Part shown: piece by piece, positions 23,661 through 33,929 of the stretch | Position numbering within the stretch: position 1 is the first letter of the stretch | How the letters are laid out: every line of letters begins with the position of its first letter | Assembly: GCA_018398815.1 (NCBI GenBank) | Contig: CM031614.1 | Span: 51,626,796 to 51,690,795, forward strand | Length of the DNA: 64,000 nucleotides | DNA from: Conus ventricosus | Taxonomy: Eukaryota > Mollusca > Gastropoda > Neogastropoda > Conidae | Reading direction: 5' to 3' | The notes under the pieces: generated by a model | What the model was told of the DNA's origin: nothing | The model's database searches: none | What the model saw: the letters and a program-made list of their open reading frames with translations, nothing else | Translations under genes and position numbers: made by a program

Positions 23661-25300
23661 GAAACCCCACTGCGCCAACCACGTCAGCGGTGGCCCGCTG
23701 TGGGGCTTTCGTCGCCCCGGGTTTTTTTGAGGGCTTTTTTAGGTCAATCGGCGAGTCTGCGATTTGGCCCCAGTTTTTCAAACCCTTAAATATTTTTAAA
23801 ACCCAAAGTTTGTTTTTTGGCGTTCCCCTGAGGGCCTTGCAGAAGCGGGTTTTCGGAGGGCGTTTAAACAAAAAAGTGCTACCCCCCCTATAAAATTTGC
23901 CAGTAAAAAAACGGCCCTGTCGGGGGCCCCGTCCCCAGGCGTTTTTCCCCGTTTGGGTTTCTTTGCCGTTGTGTCACAAAAAACCCCCGGTGGAGAAAAA
24001 TTTTTTGAACTATAGGTAGTACACCCGGGCACTGAACATTTGGAGCTTTTTGAATTGGGAAACATTTCTTCAAAAGTTAAAAACTTTTCAAAGTTACTCT
24101 AATTAAATAAATTTTTGAGGGGGAAAAAAAAACAAAATGCTTCCCTTTTGGGTTTGAAGGGGAGAAAACAAGGTCGCCCCTCAAAATTTTTTTGTTTAAA
24201 AAAAATTTGCCATGGCCTCCCTGATAAACAATGGGTTTTTTTTTACCCAAAATCGGTTTTGTTGATCCCCCCCCGGGAAAATTTTCCCTTTCGGAAAATA
24301 ACAAAAAAATTCATCCATTTCTTGGAGTAATATTAGTTTTCACTTCCAGCATGGCAGAAACATTGAAACCCCACTTCCGACTTTGCCCTGTTTTTAAACC
24401 ACAAGTTCCTCCGCCCCGCCCCGCCCCGTCAAATGTAAAAAAACAGCACAGTAAAACCCCACGTGCTTCCCCGGCAATCAGTGGAAAGAATGTGTGGCCC
24501 CTGTGCGGGCCCTTTAAAGGGTACGCTTAAATGCCCGATTGGTGGCTAGAACAGCGCCGGCCCCAAAGGGGGAAAGGGTTTGAAAAGAACGTTCTAGAAG
24601 CTGATGTAATGCTAAGCAGGAAATTAAGGGGGGGGGGAAGGAGGGGTGGAGGAGGTGCAGCTGTAAATTTATTTTTTGGCCCGTGTGTGAGTGTGTGTTT
24701 TTTCTCGGGGTGTGCAGGTGTCCCTGTTTTTGGGGTGGGGGTGGGTGTGTGTGTTTTGTGTGGGTGTGTGTGTGGTGTTTGTGGTTTTGGGGGTGTTGTG
24801 GGGGTTTTTGGGGGTGTGTGTGTGTGTGTGGGAGGGGAGAGAGAGAGGTTTGTGTGTATGTTTTATGTGTGTGTGTGTGTGTGTGTGTGGGTGTGTGTGT
24901 GTAGTGTGTGGGCTCTCTGTCTCTTTCTCTGTCTGTCTGTCCCGTTTGAGGGGAACTTAACCTTAAAATGCTTTTTCGGGCTCTCCCACTCTGTAATTAA
25001 AAAAAACCCCGAAATAATGGAAGCCCGGTGAACCCCCCCCGTGTATTTTGGGGGGCGTTCGCCAAAAGGGTTTTCTCCCCGCGTTACTTATGGGGCGTGT
25101 TCAGTCCTGGCTACTTTCCCTACGTACTCTATAAAACTTTAGGGAAAATTTGTATTGAAACGGACCCAAACCCACCAAATATGTTTGGGTTTTTTGGGTT
25201 TGTTTTTTTTTTGGTTTTCTTGTCGAGAACAAGAATTGGCGGTTTTAGGCCACTTTGCCCAAAAAAAAGTGGTGGAGGGAAACCCAAATGAGTCAGAATC
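23661..25300. other. Low-quality sequence, no gene seen
   Basis: Inflated homopolymers throughout. A GT-rich microsatellite-like block lies at 24,690-24,905. Frames up to 166 codons are low-complexity and show no motifs. Confidence 0.5.
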
Positions 25301-25309
25301 GGTGTTTTA

Positions 25310-25770
25310 ACGGTTTTTCTCAAATATCGAAAAAACGCAATATAATTTAAACTAATTCTAACCAACAAAAAAAATTTAAAGAAATTAAACAAGTTTTCCC
25401 ATTGGGTTTGCTTTTTCTTCGTTCCCAAAACGAAAAGGGAAAAAAAGGAAATCAAACGTAGAAACCCAACCCCTTTTTAATTTTATCAAAATTTATATTC
25501 CCCAAAAAATTGGGTTTTTCCCTTTTTCGTTGATATTTTTTTTATTGATGTTGGGTTTATGTTTAACTAAAACGCTTAAATGTTTGCTTGTTTCGATATA
25601 ACTTATATTTTTCCCAACTTCCTGGGTTTAATATTCTTTTTGGAAACTACAAACTGACTTTATGTTAAAAGCGTTTGACGTCATTCGTTTGTTAAGGGGG
25701 GATTTTTCTTTTAATAATTTGGCCCGAAAAAAAACGTTTAAAAAAAATTTTTTTCAATTCTCCACATCTG
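25310..25770 (+). repeat. Block shared with 44,113-44,543
   Basis: Shared landmarks include CTAATTCTAACCAACAA (25,347 and 44,145), TTCGATATAACTTATATTT, and GACGTCATTCGTT followed by CTTCTCCACAT-like sequence near 25,760. The two copies part company just after this point. Copy B reads ATGGCTGAAAAAATCGT near 44,494, a possible gene start. Confidence 0.75.
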
Positions 25771-25959
25771 CCCCTTTCTCTTGTTTTTCAATGCCCTCAT
25801 TGAATCGAAAGTTGGGACAGGTGCTAGGATGGGTATATAACTCCACTTCCTAGTCAATTTCCTGTATTAGGGTTACTGCCCCTTCCAAAATATATAAAGT
25901 AAAATTTAATAATATTCAACACTTTTCTCCCTCCCCCTTCTCTCGATTATTCAAGGTCC

Positions 25960-26310
25960 TTCTCGAATGAAAAGAATAGAGTATATTTGATACTTCTTAT
26001 TCTTTTTAAAGAGATTAGGACGATTTGATTCATATTGCTATCTTTAATAGGTAATATGTTAATCAACTATTAATAGAAGGGGAAAATCCCGATTATTCAC
26101 GTGACACGTTCTTTTCATTCAGCTTGCGTTGTTGTTTAAACAAGGCAAACCGAAATGAAAGAATAAAATGAAGGCACTGATTCAAACTGCGTTATTTTAT
26201 AAATAAGGCGAGTTTGAATCAGGGAATGGGGTTTGTTATGAAATTATAATTGAAGGCATTGATTCAAACTGCGTTATTTCATGAATAAGGCAAGTTTGAA
26301 TCAAGGGGTA
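25960..26310. promoter_or_regulatory. Cluster of four hairpins
   Basis: In order: AAAAGAATAGAGTAT paired with ATACTTCTTATTCTTTT (about 25,969-26,007); an imperfect hairpin centred on TTGTTTAAACAA near 26,140; and two similar hairpins (26,180-26,222 and 26,259-26,301), each with CATTGATTCAAACTGCG-type left arms and GAGTTTGAATCA-type right arms. The last two are direct repeats 79 bases apart. They lie downstream of the ATPase on the minus strand, so termination or recombination roles are possible but unproven. Confidence 0.6.
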
Positions 26311-26553
26311 GAAGGAATTAATAGTTTAACAAAAAGGAGCTTTACGACTTATGATTATTTTAGGGGTGATTTGATTCTAGTGCAGAGAACTAATAAATAT
26401 TCATTCTGGCTCACTTGCTCCTCAACCAAGTTTTTGGGCGAAAGTGGCCTAAAAGCGGCATTTTATAGTTCTCTGACAAGTAAGACTTCAATAACCAAAA
26501 AATAACGATTATCTACAAACAAACATCTGTGTAGGGTTATCCGTTTTCAATAC

Positions 26554-27123
26554 TTATTTACTAAACTTTTCAGATTTTAGTTTTTGCTTAATCCTATGTT
26601 TTTCCTGATCATTTTCAATAACATCATTTTCACGCAAACATTCATCAAATGCATCTCTGTCTTTCATGTGAAATAGAACTACAGTCTTTAACTGTTCTCT
26701 AAAGTCTTTTAAAACCGAGTTATATTTCTGGCATAAAATCCACACACTTATCCCAGCATGTCTTCAACTAAAGGCTAGTTTTGACAAAGTTTTTCTTTTT
26801 TAACTATGTCTCTTTCTGCCGAACAGTCATCTATAATAAATAGTGTCTGCGTTCCCTCAAACAATCTATAAAAGTGTTCTAAACATTCACTCAGTTTATT
26901 GCTGGGATCAACTAAAAATATGTTATCATCAGTCCATATAAAACCTTCTATCATGATATGCTTTGTTCCATTTAAGTGTTGGGCAGAAAATCACAATATG
27001 ATCAAAATTATAACGATAAACTGTTTGTAACAGGTCGAGGATAAATATTGTTTTTCCACAACCAGTTTGTCCACAAATTAATGAACAATGAGGGGTTTTT
27101 GTCATAAAGTTTAACTGCTCCAT
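26554..27123 (-). pseudogene. A32/FtsK-like genome-packaging ATPase (broken)
   Basis: The N-terminal frame (27,123 to 26,929) carries CSLICGQTGCGKTIFILDLL; GQTGCGKT (27,049-27,072) is the Walker A nucleotide-binding loop. After a frame change, TLFIIDDCSAER near 26,811-26,860 is the Walker B strand with its acidic pair. The C-terminal frame (26,745-26,554) reads LKTVVLFHMKDRDAFDECL, typical of the end of Polinton/adintovirus ATPases. Such enzymes pump DNA into capsids in poxviruses, adintoviruses and related elements. About 190 residues in total, close to the family size. At least two frame changes break it. Base quality here is much better than nearby, so these may be real mutations. No matching ATPase was found in copy B. 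Confidence 0.8.
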
Positions 27124-27399
27124 AGTTTTATAACAGAACTTAATCTAATCCAGTTATTGTTTTTATATGCTCTCTGTCAAAACTTGTTCAGTATAATAAA
27201 TCCTATAAGTCTAAATGTGTAAGATTAATCCAATTCAGTTCTGTAAGATTGTTTCTATTTAGACTAATATTGATTTTGTTGCTTGTTGTTATGACTTAAT
27301 ATCCTCGCCATTGTGAAGAATGACGACGGTAACTTTAAGTTTTTCAACGTCTACGTTTTGCCAGCTAATTAGAATTCCTTTTAGAAGGACGTCCACTAA

Positions 27400-27990
27400 C
27401 GCCCACAACCCCATCCCTCCCCTTATCGTTTAAGACAGAAATTTCAAATATCATTGTGAACGCATCTCCTAATTTCATTTGTGGAATGAATTGTAATCTT
27501 GTAGAAGCTTCCTTTAAAACCATTTCTCTTCTGTGGAGGATGTACTGTTTTTTTCCATACGGCGTTATTTCAAATCTCTTTCCGACTATTGTCCTCTGGC
27601 ATAAGACTTACGTGTAAAGGACCAGAGTTGAAAGCTTTCTGAAACTTTTTTGACGGCTAAAAAATGTAAATGGGGTTATGAATTCAAATTTTATTTCCCA
27701 TTCTAAATATGGTTTCTAAATGCCATTTAAGGTCAGGTTTTCGAACTATTTTATATTCATACTGGCCAACATTATTTGCGTCTAGATTGCGCAGTTGTTC
27801 TAGTTTAGGAAACTTTTTGTTGTCGCCAACCTCTTTGCGTTTATAATCACCATCTTTAGTGTACTCAAAACCATACAAAGTGCCTATCTCACCGTTCTGT
27901 TCAAAGTCCGCAACGTCTGCAAGGTCTTTTAATTCTAAGGTTTATACACCTTACAGGGGCCAATGTAAAATCCTGGTTCTTCTGGCCCCC
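27400..27990 (-). pseudogene. Structural-protein-like frames, unrecognised
   Basis: Minus-strand pieces read well as protein: a 64-codon frame (27,878-27,684) with KFPKLEQLRNLDANNVGQYE, then a downstream frame with KRFEITPYGKKQYILHRREM followed by LQFIPQMKLGDAF and IFEISVLND. Position next to the ATPase in a Polinton-like element suggests a capsid or capsid-associated protein. I do not recognise a defined fold or motif. Stops and frame changes separate the pieces. Confidence 0.4.
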
Positions 27991-28013
27991 GCGACATTTT
28001 TTAGTACAGTTTA

Positions 28014-28520
28014 TTATTTTATTTCCAAAACAATGTGCAGGTTATCACATTTTACAACTTTTCCTGTTTTGTCTGTGATCTTTATATTAAATGTTCCGAC
28101 CCTCCCACAAACTAATCTTTTAAACTGTAAATTAGGGAATTGTATAATTTCATAATCGCAATATGCAGCTTTCCCTGATGGAAGAGCTCTTAAAACAGTT
28201 GAGGGCCTTCCATCATGTAAGTTTTCATCAGTGCTTAGCTCGTCCAAATGAACATAGAGTAATGAATGTAATGCAAGATTGAGCGGACTTCCCCCTCATA
28301 AGTAGTTTTGTCTGGTGTAACTCTAAATCTATGATTGTCAGCTGCAAAGCCTAACATTTAGCTAGCTCTTTAGCAAAATAGTAACCTGCTTCTTCTTCAG
28401 CTTGAATGATAACATTGTTTCAGATTCGCATGGTTAGTTGTGATAATGTCAAAGTTACTCATTGCTTCTTTAGTGAGCAAAACCCGCAATAACCATCAGG
28501 TATTGTTAACTGGCTAACTT
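28014..28520 (-). pseudogene. Capsid-like protein, C-terminal part
   Basis: The clear part is 28,247-28,014: LDELSTDENLHDGRPSTVLR, then FKRLVCGRVGTFNIKITD and a terminal HIVLEIK. This layout (an 'HLDEL..ENL..G.PST.L' segment, then a conserved glycine-rich turn and a hydrophobic C-terminal strand) is familiar to me from structural proteins of Polinton-type elements. Whether it is the major or the minor jelly-roll protein I cannot say. Upstream minus-strand sequence to 28,520 contains coding-like pieces such as NHRFRVTPDKTTYEG in a different frame. Broken as assembled. Confidence 0.45.
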
Positions 28521-28549
28521 TGCCCCTGTTTTGTCAACTTTTAGAATCT

Positions 28550-31500
28550 ATTATTATTTAGGATTTAGTAATATTAAACCATACGACTTTGTAAAAAATT
28601 TCATGAGTCGACATTTTGGTTCCACAATTGTTATCATGCATGTTCTAAAAACAAGGACGGTCTTGAGTTGGGTTATTTTCCCAAAACTTTTTTTAAAACA
28701 AATAAAAATGAGTGCGTTCAAATATAATACAAAAAAAAATTCTTTGGGGGCCGGCCTACAATTTAAAAATAAAAACAACTGATATCTGTATTTCGTGACC
28801 CTGACGTCGCTTTTCATAAAAAGGTGATACCCCAAATTAAGCAGACTTAACCCTCCTTTTAAAAAAAGCCCTAACATCCCCAAAAGGGGTTTTTCATCGT
28901 TTGCTTTTTTATCAAAAACCATTTAAAAAATTTTGTTTTTTTGGGTGCATAAAACGGGGTTTTGGAGTGTCGTATCCCGGATTTTTAAAAACTCCAAACC
29001 CTTTTGGGGTGGGCCCATGAAACAAAAATTTCTTTTTAAATTACACCCCCAGACTTTTTTTAAAGAACTCGAGCCCCATTCCCAAAGGGAAAAAACCGTT
29101 TTTTTCCCTTCCAGAAACCCAAAATTTAGCAGAAGGTTTTTGAAAGGATTTGAAAAACGAATTCAATTTAATGTTAAAAACATTTTTTAAACCCAAAGCG
29201 GATCTTAATCAGGGCTTAGGCCCCCCCTTATTTGGGGGGGGCGGGGCCACAAAAAGTATAACTAACGGAAAACCCCTCCTTACACATTTTTTTTTTCAGG
29301 CAAGGCGTTCACCTCGGGTCCTAGGAAAAAGAGCTTTTAAAAACAGCATGGAAAAAATTTTCTTGGGACATTTCAAAGGGGCCCCTAACAAAAAGCGGGA
29401 ATAGTACGAATAAAACCATTCGTACTTACTTTTTGGTTTTTGGCTTTTTTTCGCAAGCACAAAAGGGCCCGGAGCATAACTAATTTTTCCCTCCCGGTTT
29501 TGATGCACAAAAAAAATTATTTTCCCTTTTTTAGGGACGCCTTTAAATTTTCACAGTTGTTTTGGGATTCAAGTATAAAAAGGTCCCAAAAATTTTTTTA
29601 CAAAAACGCAAGATCAAAGAGACTTTGTGGGGGGCACGGGGTTTATAATGCTCCCTTCTGCCCTTAGACCCCAGGTGGGAAAAATAATAAACTACAACAA
29701 TGAAATCTTGTGGCAGGCAATAAAAACAGAAGGTCGGGAAAAACGACTTTAAATTCTGGCCAAAATTAGTACAAAAAATAAAAAAACCCAGGGCCCCCCC
29801 AAGTTTTAATTAAACCAACCCCCCAAGGCCCAAAGCAAAAAGGGACTGTTGAAGCGTGGATTTTGTTCGCAATGCCCAGGGTTTATGAAAAAGACAGCGC
29901 TTTTTTGTTGGATTAACTGTCCTAGGTTTATTTGGGTCTTTTTTTACTAAAATAGAAACCCCAAATTTTAAAAGACAACTAATCCCCATAAGTGCTCGGC
30001 CCAAAAAGCCAAATTTTGCTTGCAGTAGACAAAAGCCAGTAAGGGAACCCCCAAATATCCCTGGTAAAGATCTATAGTTTTCCCCAGCAAATTTTTTTTA
30101 AAAAAATCGCAAGATGACCCAAGCTTTTTTTTTTCCCCAAAAAATTTATCGGGCGATGGTGATGGTGGCACTGAATTTTGCCCCCCCACCCCCGGGAATA
30201 CCATCCCCGGGGGTACTTTTTTGCAAATCCAAAGGCTTTTATAACCCCTTGTAATGTGAAAACCCTGCTCTCAAAACAGTGTTTTTTTTCTTTCTGTTTA
30301 GCGTTGGGGCCTTCATAAAAAAATTCTTTGGATAGTTTCTTTATTCTGCCCCACTTGAAAATCGTAAATGATCTCGGATAGTAGACACCTTTTTTAGTTT
30401 ACCGATCTTTTTTTTTCAAAATTTTTTATTTTTTTTGGGGGGCTATTCTTTCTTTAACATCAGATCTAAGTTGGGTTAAAAGCCTCCCAAAGAGTTTTTC
30501 TTTTTCTCTTTTTATCTTCCCTTTTCTAGTTAATTTCCGTTCTGCTAAATTGTCCCGTTAATTGCCCCTAAATTTTTTTACATTCGATCACGGCCCCTAA
30601 AATTTTTGCGGGGTATTTTGGGGGGTCATTAATTGTTTTTAAAGTGGGGTTTTTCTGAAAAAGTGGTTTTCTTCCCCTTTTCATTTCCCTTTATAAAACT
30701 GTCCCGGGTGCTGGGAAATTTAAAATTTTTAAGTTTGTTTTTTTGCATTTGGGAACCCCCCGTTGGGGGGTTTTTTGTGGTATTTTTTTAAGTTTTTCAA
30801 CTGCCTTTCCCTTTTTTAATTTTGGGGGGTTTAGGAATGCCAAGGCCCATCTAGATCTTTGCCTTAATCTTTTTTTAAATTTTTACCCAAACCCACAAAC
30901 TTTTGATGAGGGCTGTTTTTGTAAGCTTGGAAAAAGTTTTTTCCTTTTTTCGTCCCTTTAAAAAAACAAATGGGCCCTTTCCCTCTTTGTTCCCAAAAAC
31001 CCCCAGGGGCAAAAAATTTGGGGGTTTTTGTCTTAAACCCTTTTTTAAAAAGGTTCGCCCTACTTTTGTTTAAATTTACGCCGCAATGAGAACGTCGAGC
31101 GATGCTGTGGGCAAAAGGGGCCTTTCATCCATGTCGTTGTCTTTAGGATCAAAAACTAATCCTTTTTCACCTCCAATTCCCGCCATGTTTTTAAAAAGAT
31201 TAACTTTTTATTTTTTTTTATAAAAATGTCACAAGTTTTATGGCTCGGTTCTTGACCCGAATAGAAGGGCTGAAAGAACCCCCTGGGGTGAAGGGAAATA
31301 AACGGAAAATTACTGTTTCCAAATAAAACCCTCTACTATTGATCAGATTTAAAATTTTACTGTTAAATTTTCCCGACCCAGGAAGGGGGATTTTTATTGT
31401 GCCAGGGTCTGCACGGGTTACCCTTTCCCCAAAAAAAAAAACTCGCTTCAACAACAAACCCCCCCCCGAAAAAAGTCCCTCCCGAATCGGGGGGGCAAAC

Positions 31501-33900
31501 GTTAAGAAAATTTTTTAAAATTTAAGGGGGAAAAAAGTATTTTTTTTTGGGACAAGGAGACATATTTTTAAAACCCAAATTTTTATCTAAAGGTAACCCC
31601 GAATGAAAAAGGGGAAAATTTGCGTTTTTTAAGGAATCGGCAAGGGAAAAAGCACTAAAAAATTAGAATAGGCCCCCGAAAATCGCCTCAGGGGTAAAAA
31701 CAGCAAAAAGGCTTTTGCTTTTAAGTTATGGTATGGGAATCGCTTTTCCCTTCCCCTTAGATTTTTTAGTTGTTAAAAAGGGGCCCTGCCCCCTACCTTT
31801 AAGGGGCATTAAAAGGGGCGATTTTCAAAACGAATAACTTTTAAAGGGCTACAAACGTTTTTCAGATCAACAACCCCCCCCGGGAAGTACAGTTTTTTGA
31901 CATCTCGTTAGAGGGTTTTATGTTGTTAGCAAAGATAAATTTTGCAAAAAGGGGATTTAGCAACAATAAAGAGTCACAATTAGAAAAATTTTTTACGAAA
32001 ACGTGGGGCCCTCATTCAAAACATATTTCCCAAAAGCAGGGCAGACGGGGATATGGGGAAAAATTTAAAACTAAATGTTTGAGCAAAATCGATTTAAAAG
32101 GGATTTTATTTCCCGGGGTGAAGAGGGAAAAACCATTCGCAAAAGCAAATGAAAATTTTTTTAATCCAAAAAAAAACGGAAAAAACAATTTTACAATTTA
32201 CGGCCCGTCCCAACCAAATCAGCTAGGGACTTTTGCCCTTTTAAACATTTTGGGGACAAATAAAAAAGTTTGGGGGTGGGAGGGGCCCCAAGTCCAACAG
32301 AGAAACCCTTTGGTTTTTAAAAAATTACACCTTACCGGTTTGCTTGATGATTTTTTTAACTTTAAAAAACGGTTTTGGATTGAAAATAAGGTCAAAAAAG
32401 GGTAATCAGTTACTGGGAAATGGGGGGGGAACGGGTTTAAAAAACGTAAACATTTAAATTTAGAAAGAAAAAAAAAGCCCATAAACCACTTTTGTACATT
32501 TGGTTTTTTTTAATTTTTGCGCCCGCTGAATTTTACAAAGAAAGATTAGACTTTGTTTGAATAATAAAAATTTTTTTTTTCATTTTTAAAAAAAAAACAT
32601 TTTCGTTTATTTTATTTCCAAAATGTGCCTACAGCCCGGAGTCGCCAAGGAAGAGATAGTAGAAACCCCCGGGGATAAAAAAAATTTAAAAATTAAAAAA
32701 CATTACAAAATGCTAAAAAAAACCCGGAGGGCCCCGGGGAAGCAGGGGGGGGAAAAAGGGGGGGGGGGGGGGGGGAATGGGTGGGGTTTGGGGAGGGTTA
32801 AAGGGGGGGGGGCTTCCTTTTTTTGGGGTTTTTGGCCTAAAAAGGGGGAATTTAAATTTTTAGCATCAAAAGGGGGGGGGAGTCTTTCCTCGGGGGAGGT
32901 TTTTCTTTTGCTTGGTCCTGGTGCATTAAAGCTGTAGTTGGTTTCTTGGAAAAAATTAAAAACTAAAATCCCAAAACCCCAAGATGGGGCAAAATTAACA
33001 GCTAAACAGTTTTTGTGATTATAAATGCCTAGGGGGACCAAACTTGGGGGGGGGGAAAATTTAATGTTTTAGGGTTTGGGGGGATCTTGGCAAGGGTTTT
33101 TTCTCGGGGGAAGGGGGGGCAAGGGTTTTTCAACAGCCAGAAAAACCCCTGGCAATAAAAAGGTGTTTTAAAAAATAAAAAACCCTTAAATTGGGGGTTC
33201 TTTAACAGCTCAACCTTTAAACGTTTAAAAAAGGGGAACCCTTTGGTTTTACTCAAACACCAAAAAGAATTTTTCGTTTTAAATTTGTTTTGATTTTAAA
33301 AAAAAAAATTTTGATTTTCAAAAAAAAACGAGGAAAAATTTTTCCAACGAAATTTTTAAGAAGAAAAAGGAAATTTTTAAAAAATAAAGAAAGATTAAAT
33401 CCCCCCCACCCCAGGTACCAATTTGGTTTTTTTCTTTAAATTTAAACTAACCAAAAAACCCGAATTAAATTTTAATTTTTTTTTTTGATTTAAAATAAAT
33501 TTTAAGGGAAAAGGGGGGTCCTGGGAAAAAATTAATAAACCCAAAAGAATTTTTTAAAATGCAAAAGGTTGGGAAAACCAATGAAATTGATTTGGCCCTT
33601 TAAGAAGCCAAAAAAGGGGGCCTTTTTGGTCAAAGGGGAATTTTTTCCGGAAATCAATTTAAACCCCCCCCTTTAAAATAAAGGGCCGTTTTTGGCAGAC
33701 CAACGCTTACACAGTTGAATGGCCGCTAAGACCAAAATAGAGGCTCTGGTGGTCAGAGGCAAAGTTTTAGAGATCAGTTAAAACATCTAAGTATCCCGAT
33801 TTTTGGGCAATCTTACATTCCACTCCCCCCCAGCTTTAGTCCAAAAAAGACATTTTTAAAACTAAAAATACAGACACAATGTTTTATGTGGTGTGTTTTT
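28550..33900. other. Low-quality Polinton-region sequence, no gene identified
   Basis: Homopolymers are inflated almost throughout from 28.8 kb. Frames of up to 161 codons (31,920-32,405, +) show no motif I recognise. One cleaner patch at 31,080-31,187 reads on the minus strand as MAGIGGEKGLVFDPKDNDMD, which looks like a genuine N-terminus of an unknown gene. A G-run at 32,748-32,776 and G-rich flanks are probably artefactual. Confidence 0.45.
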
Positions 33901-33929
33901 CCCAAGGCGCATTACCCCGAAAAAAAACC

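Larger units (their letters stand above)
17762..33700 (+). mobile_element. Polinton/Maverick-like element, copy A (degraded)
   Basis: Copy A contains, in order: DNA polymerase B (+), a small membrane protein (-), two small plus-strand genes, low-quality sequence, a hairpin cluster, a packaging ATPase (-) and structural-protein-like frames (-). This gene set matches Polinton/adintovirus-type elements, which are large integrated DNA elements with virus-like genes. A second copy of the polymerase-to-small-gene block starts at about 33.9 kb in the same orientation, roughly 16.7 kb away. No retrovirus-type integrase, no hexon with clear motifs and no terminal inverted repeat were recognised. Reading frames are heavily interrupted; inflated homopolymers at 20.2-25.3 and 28.8-33.7 kb suggest part of this is consensus error. 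The right boundary is set only by the start of copy B. Confidence 0.6.

Noticed and set aside
23109..23893. Long proline-, glycine- and lysine-rich frames of up to 189 codons
   Set aside because: Products of inflated G and A/C runs in low-quality sequence; both strands open at once.
24531..25031. 166-codon Cys/Val/Gly-rich frame
   Set aside because: GT-rich microsatellite in corrupt sequence; no motifs.
31920..32405. 161-codon plus-strand frame in the Polinton region
   Set aside because: No recognisable motif, and the homopolymer-inflated context makes chance openness likely. Left unannotated as a gene.
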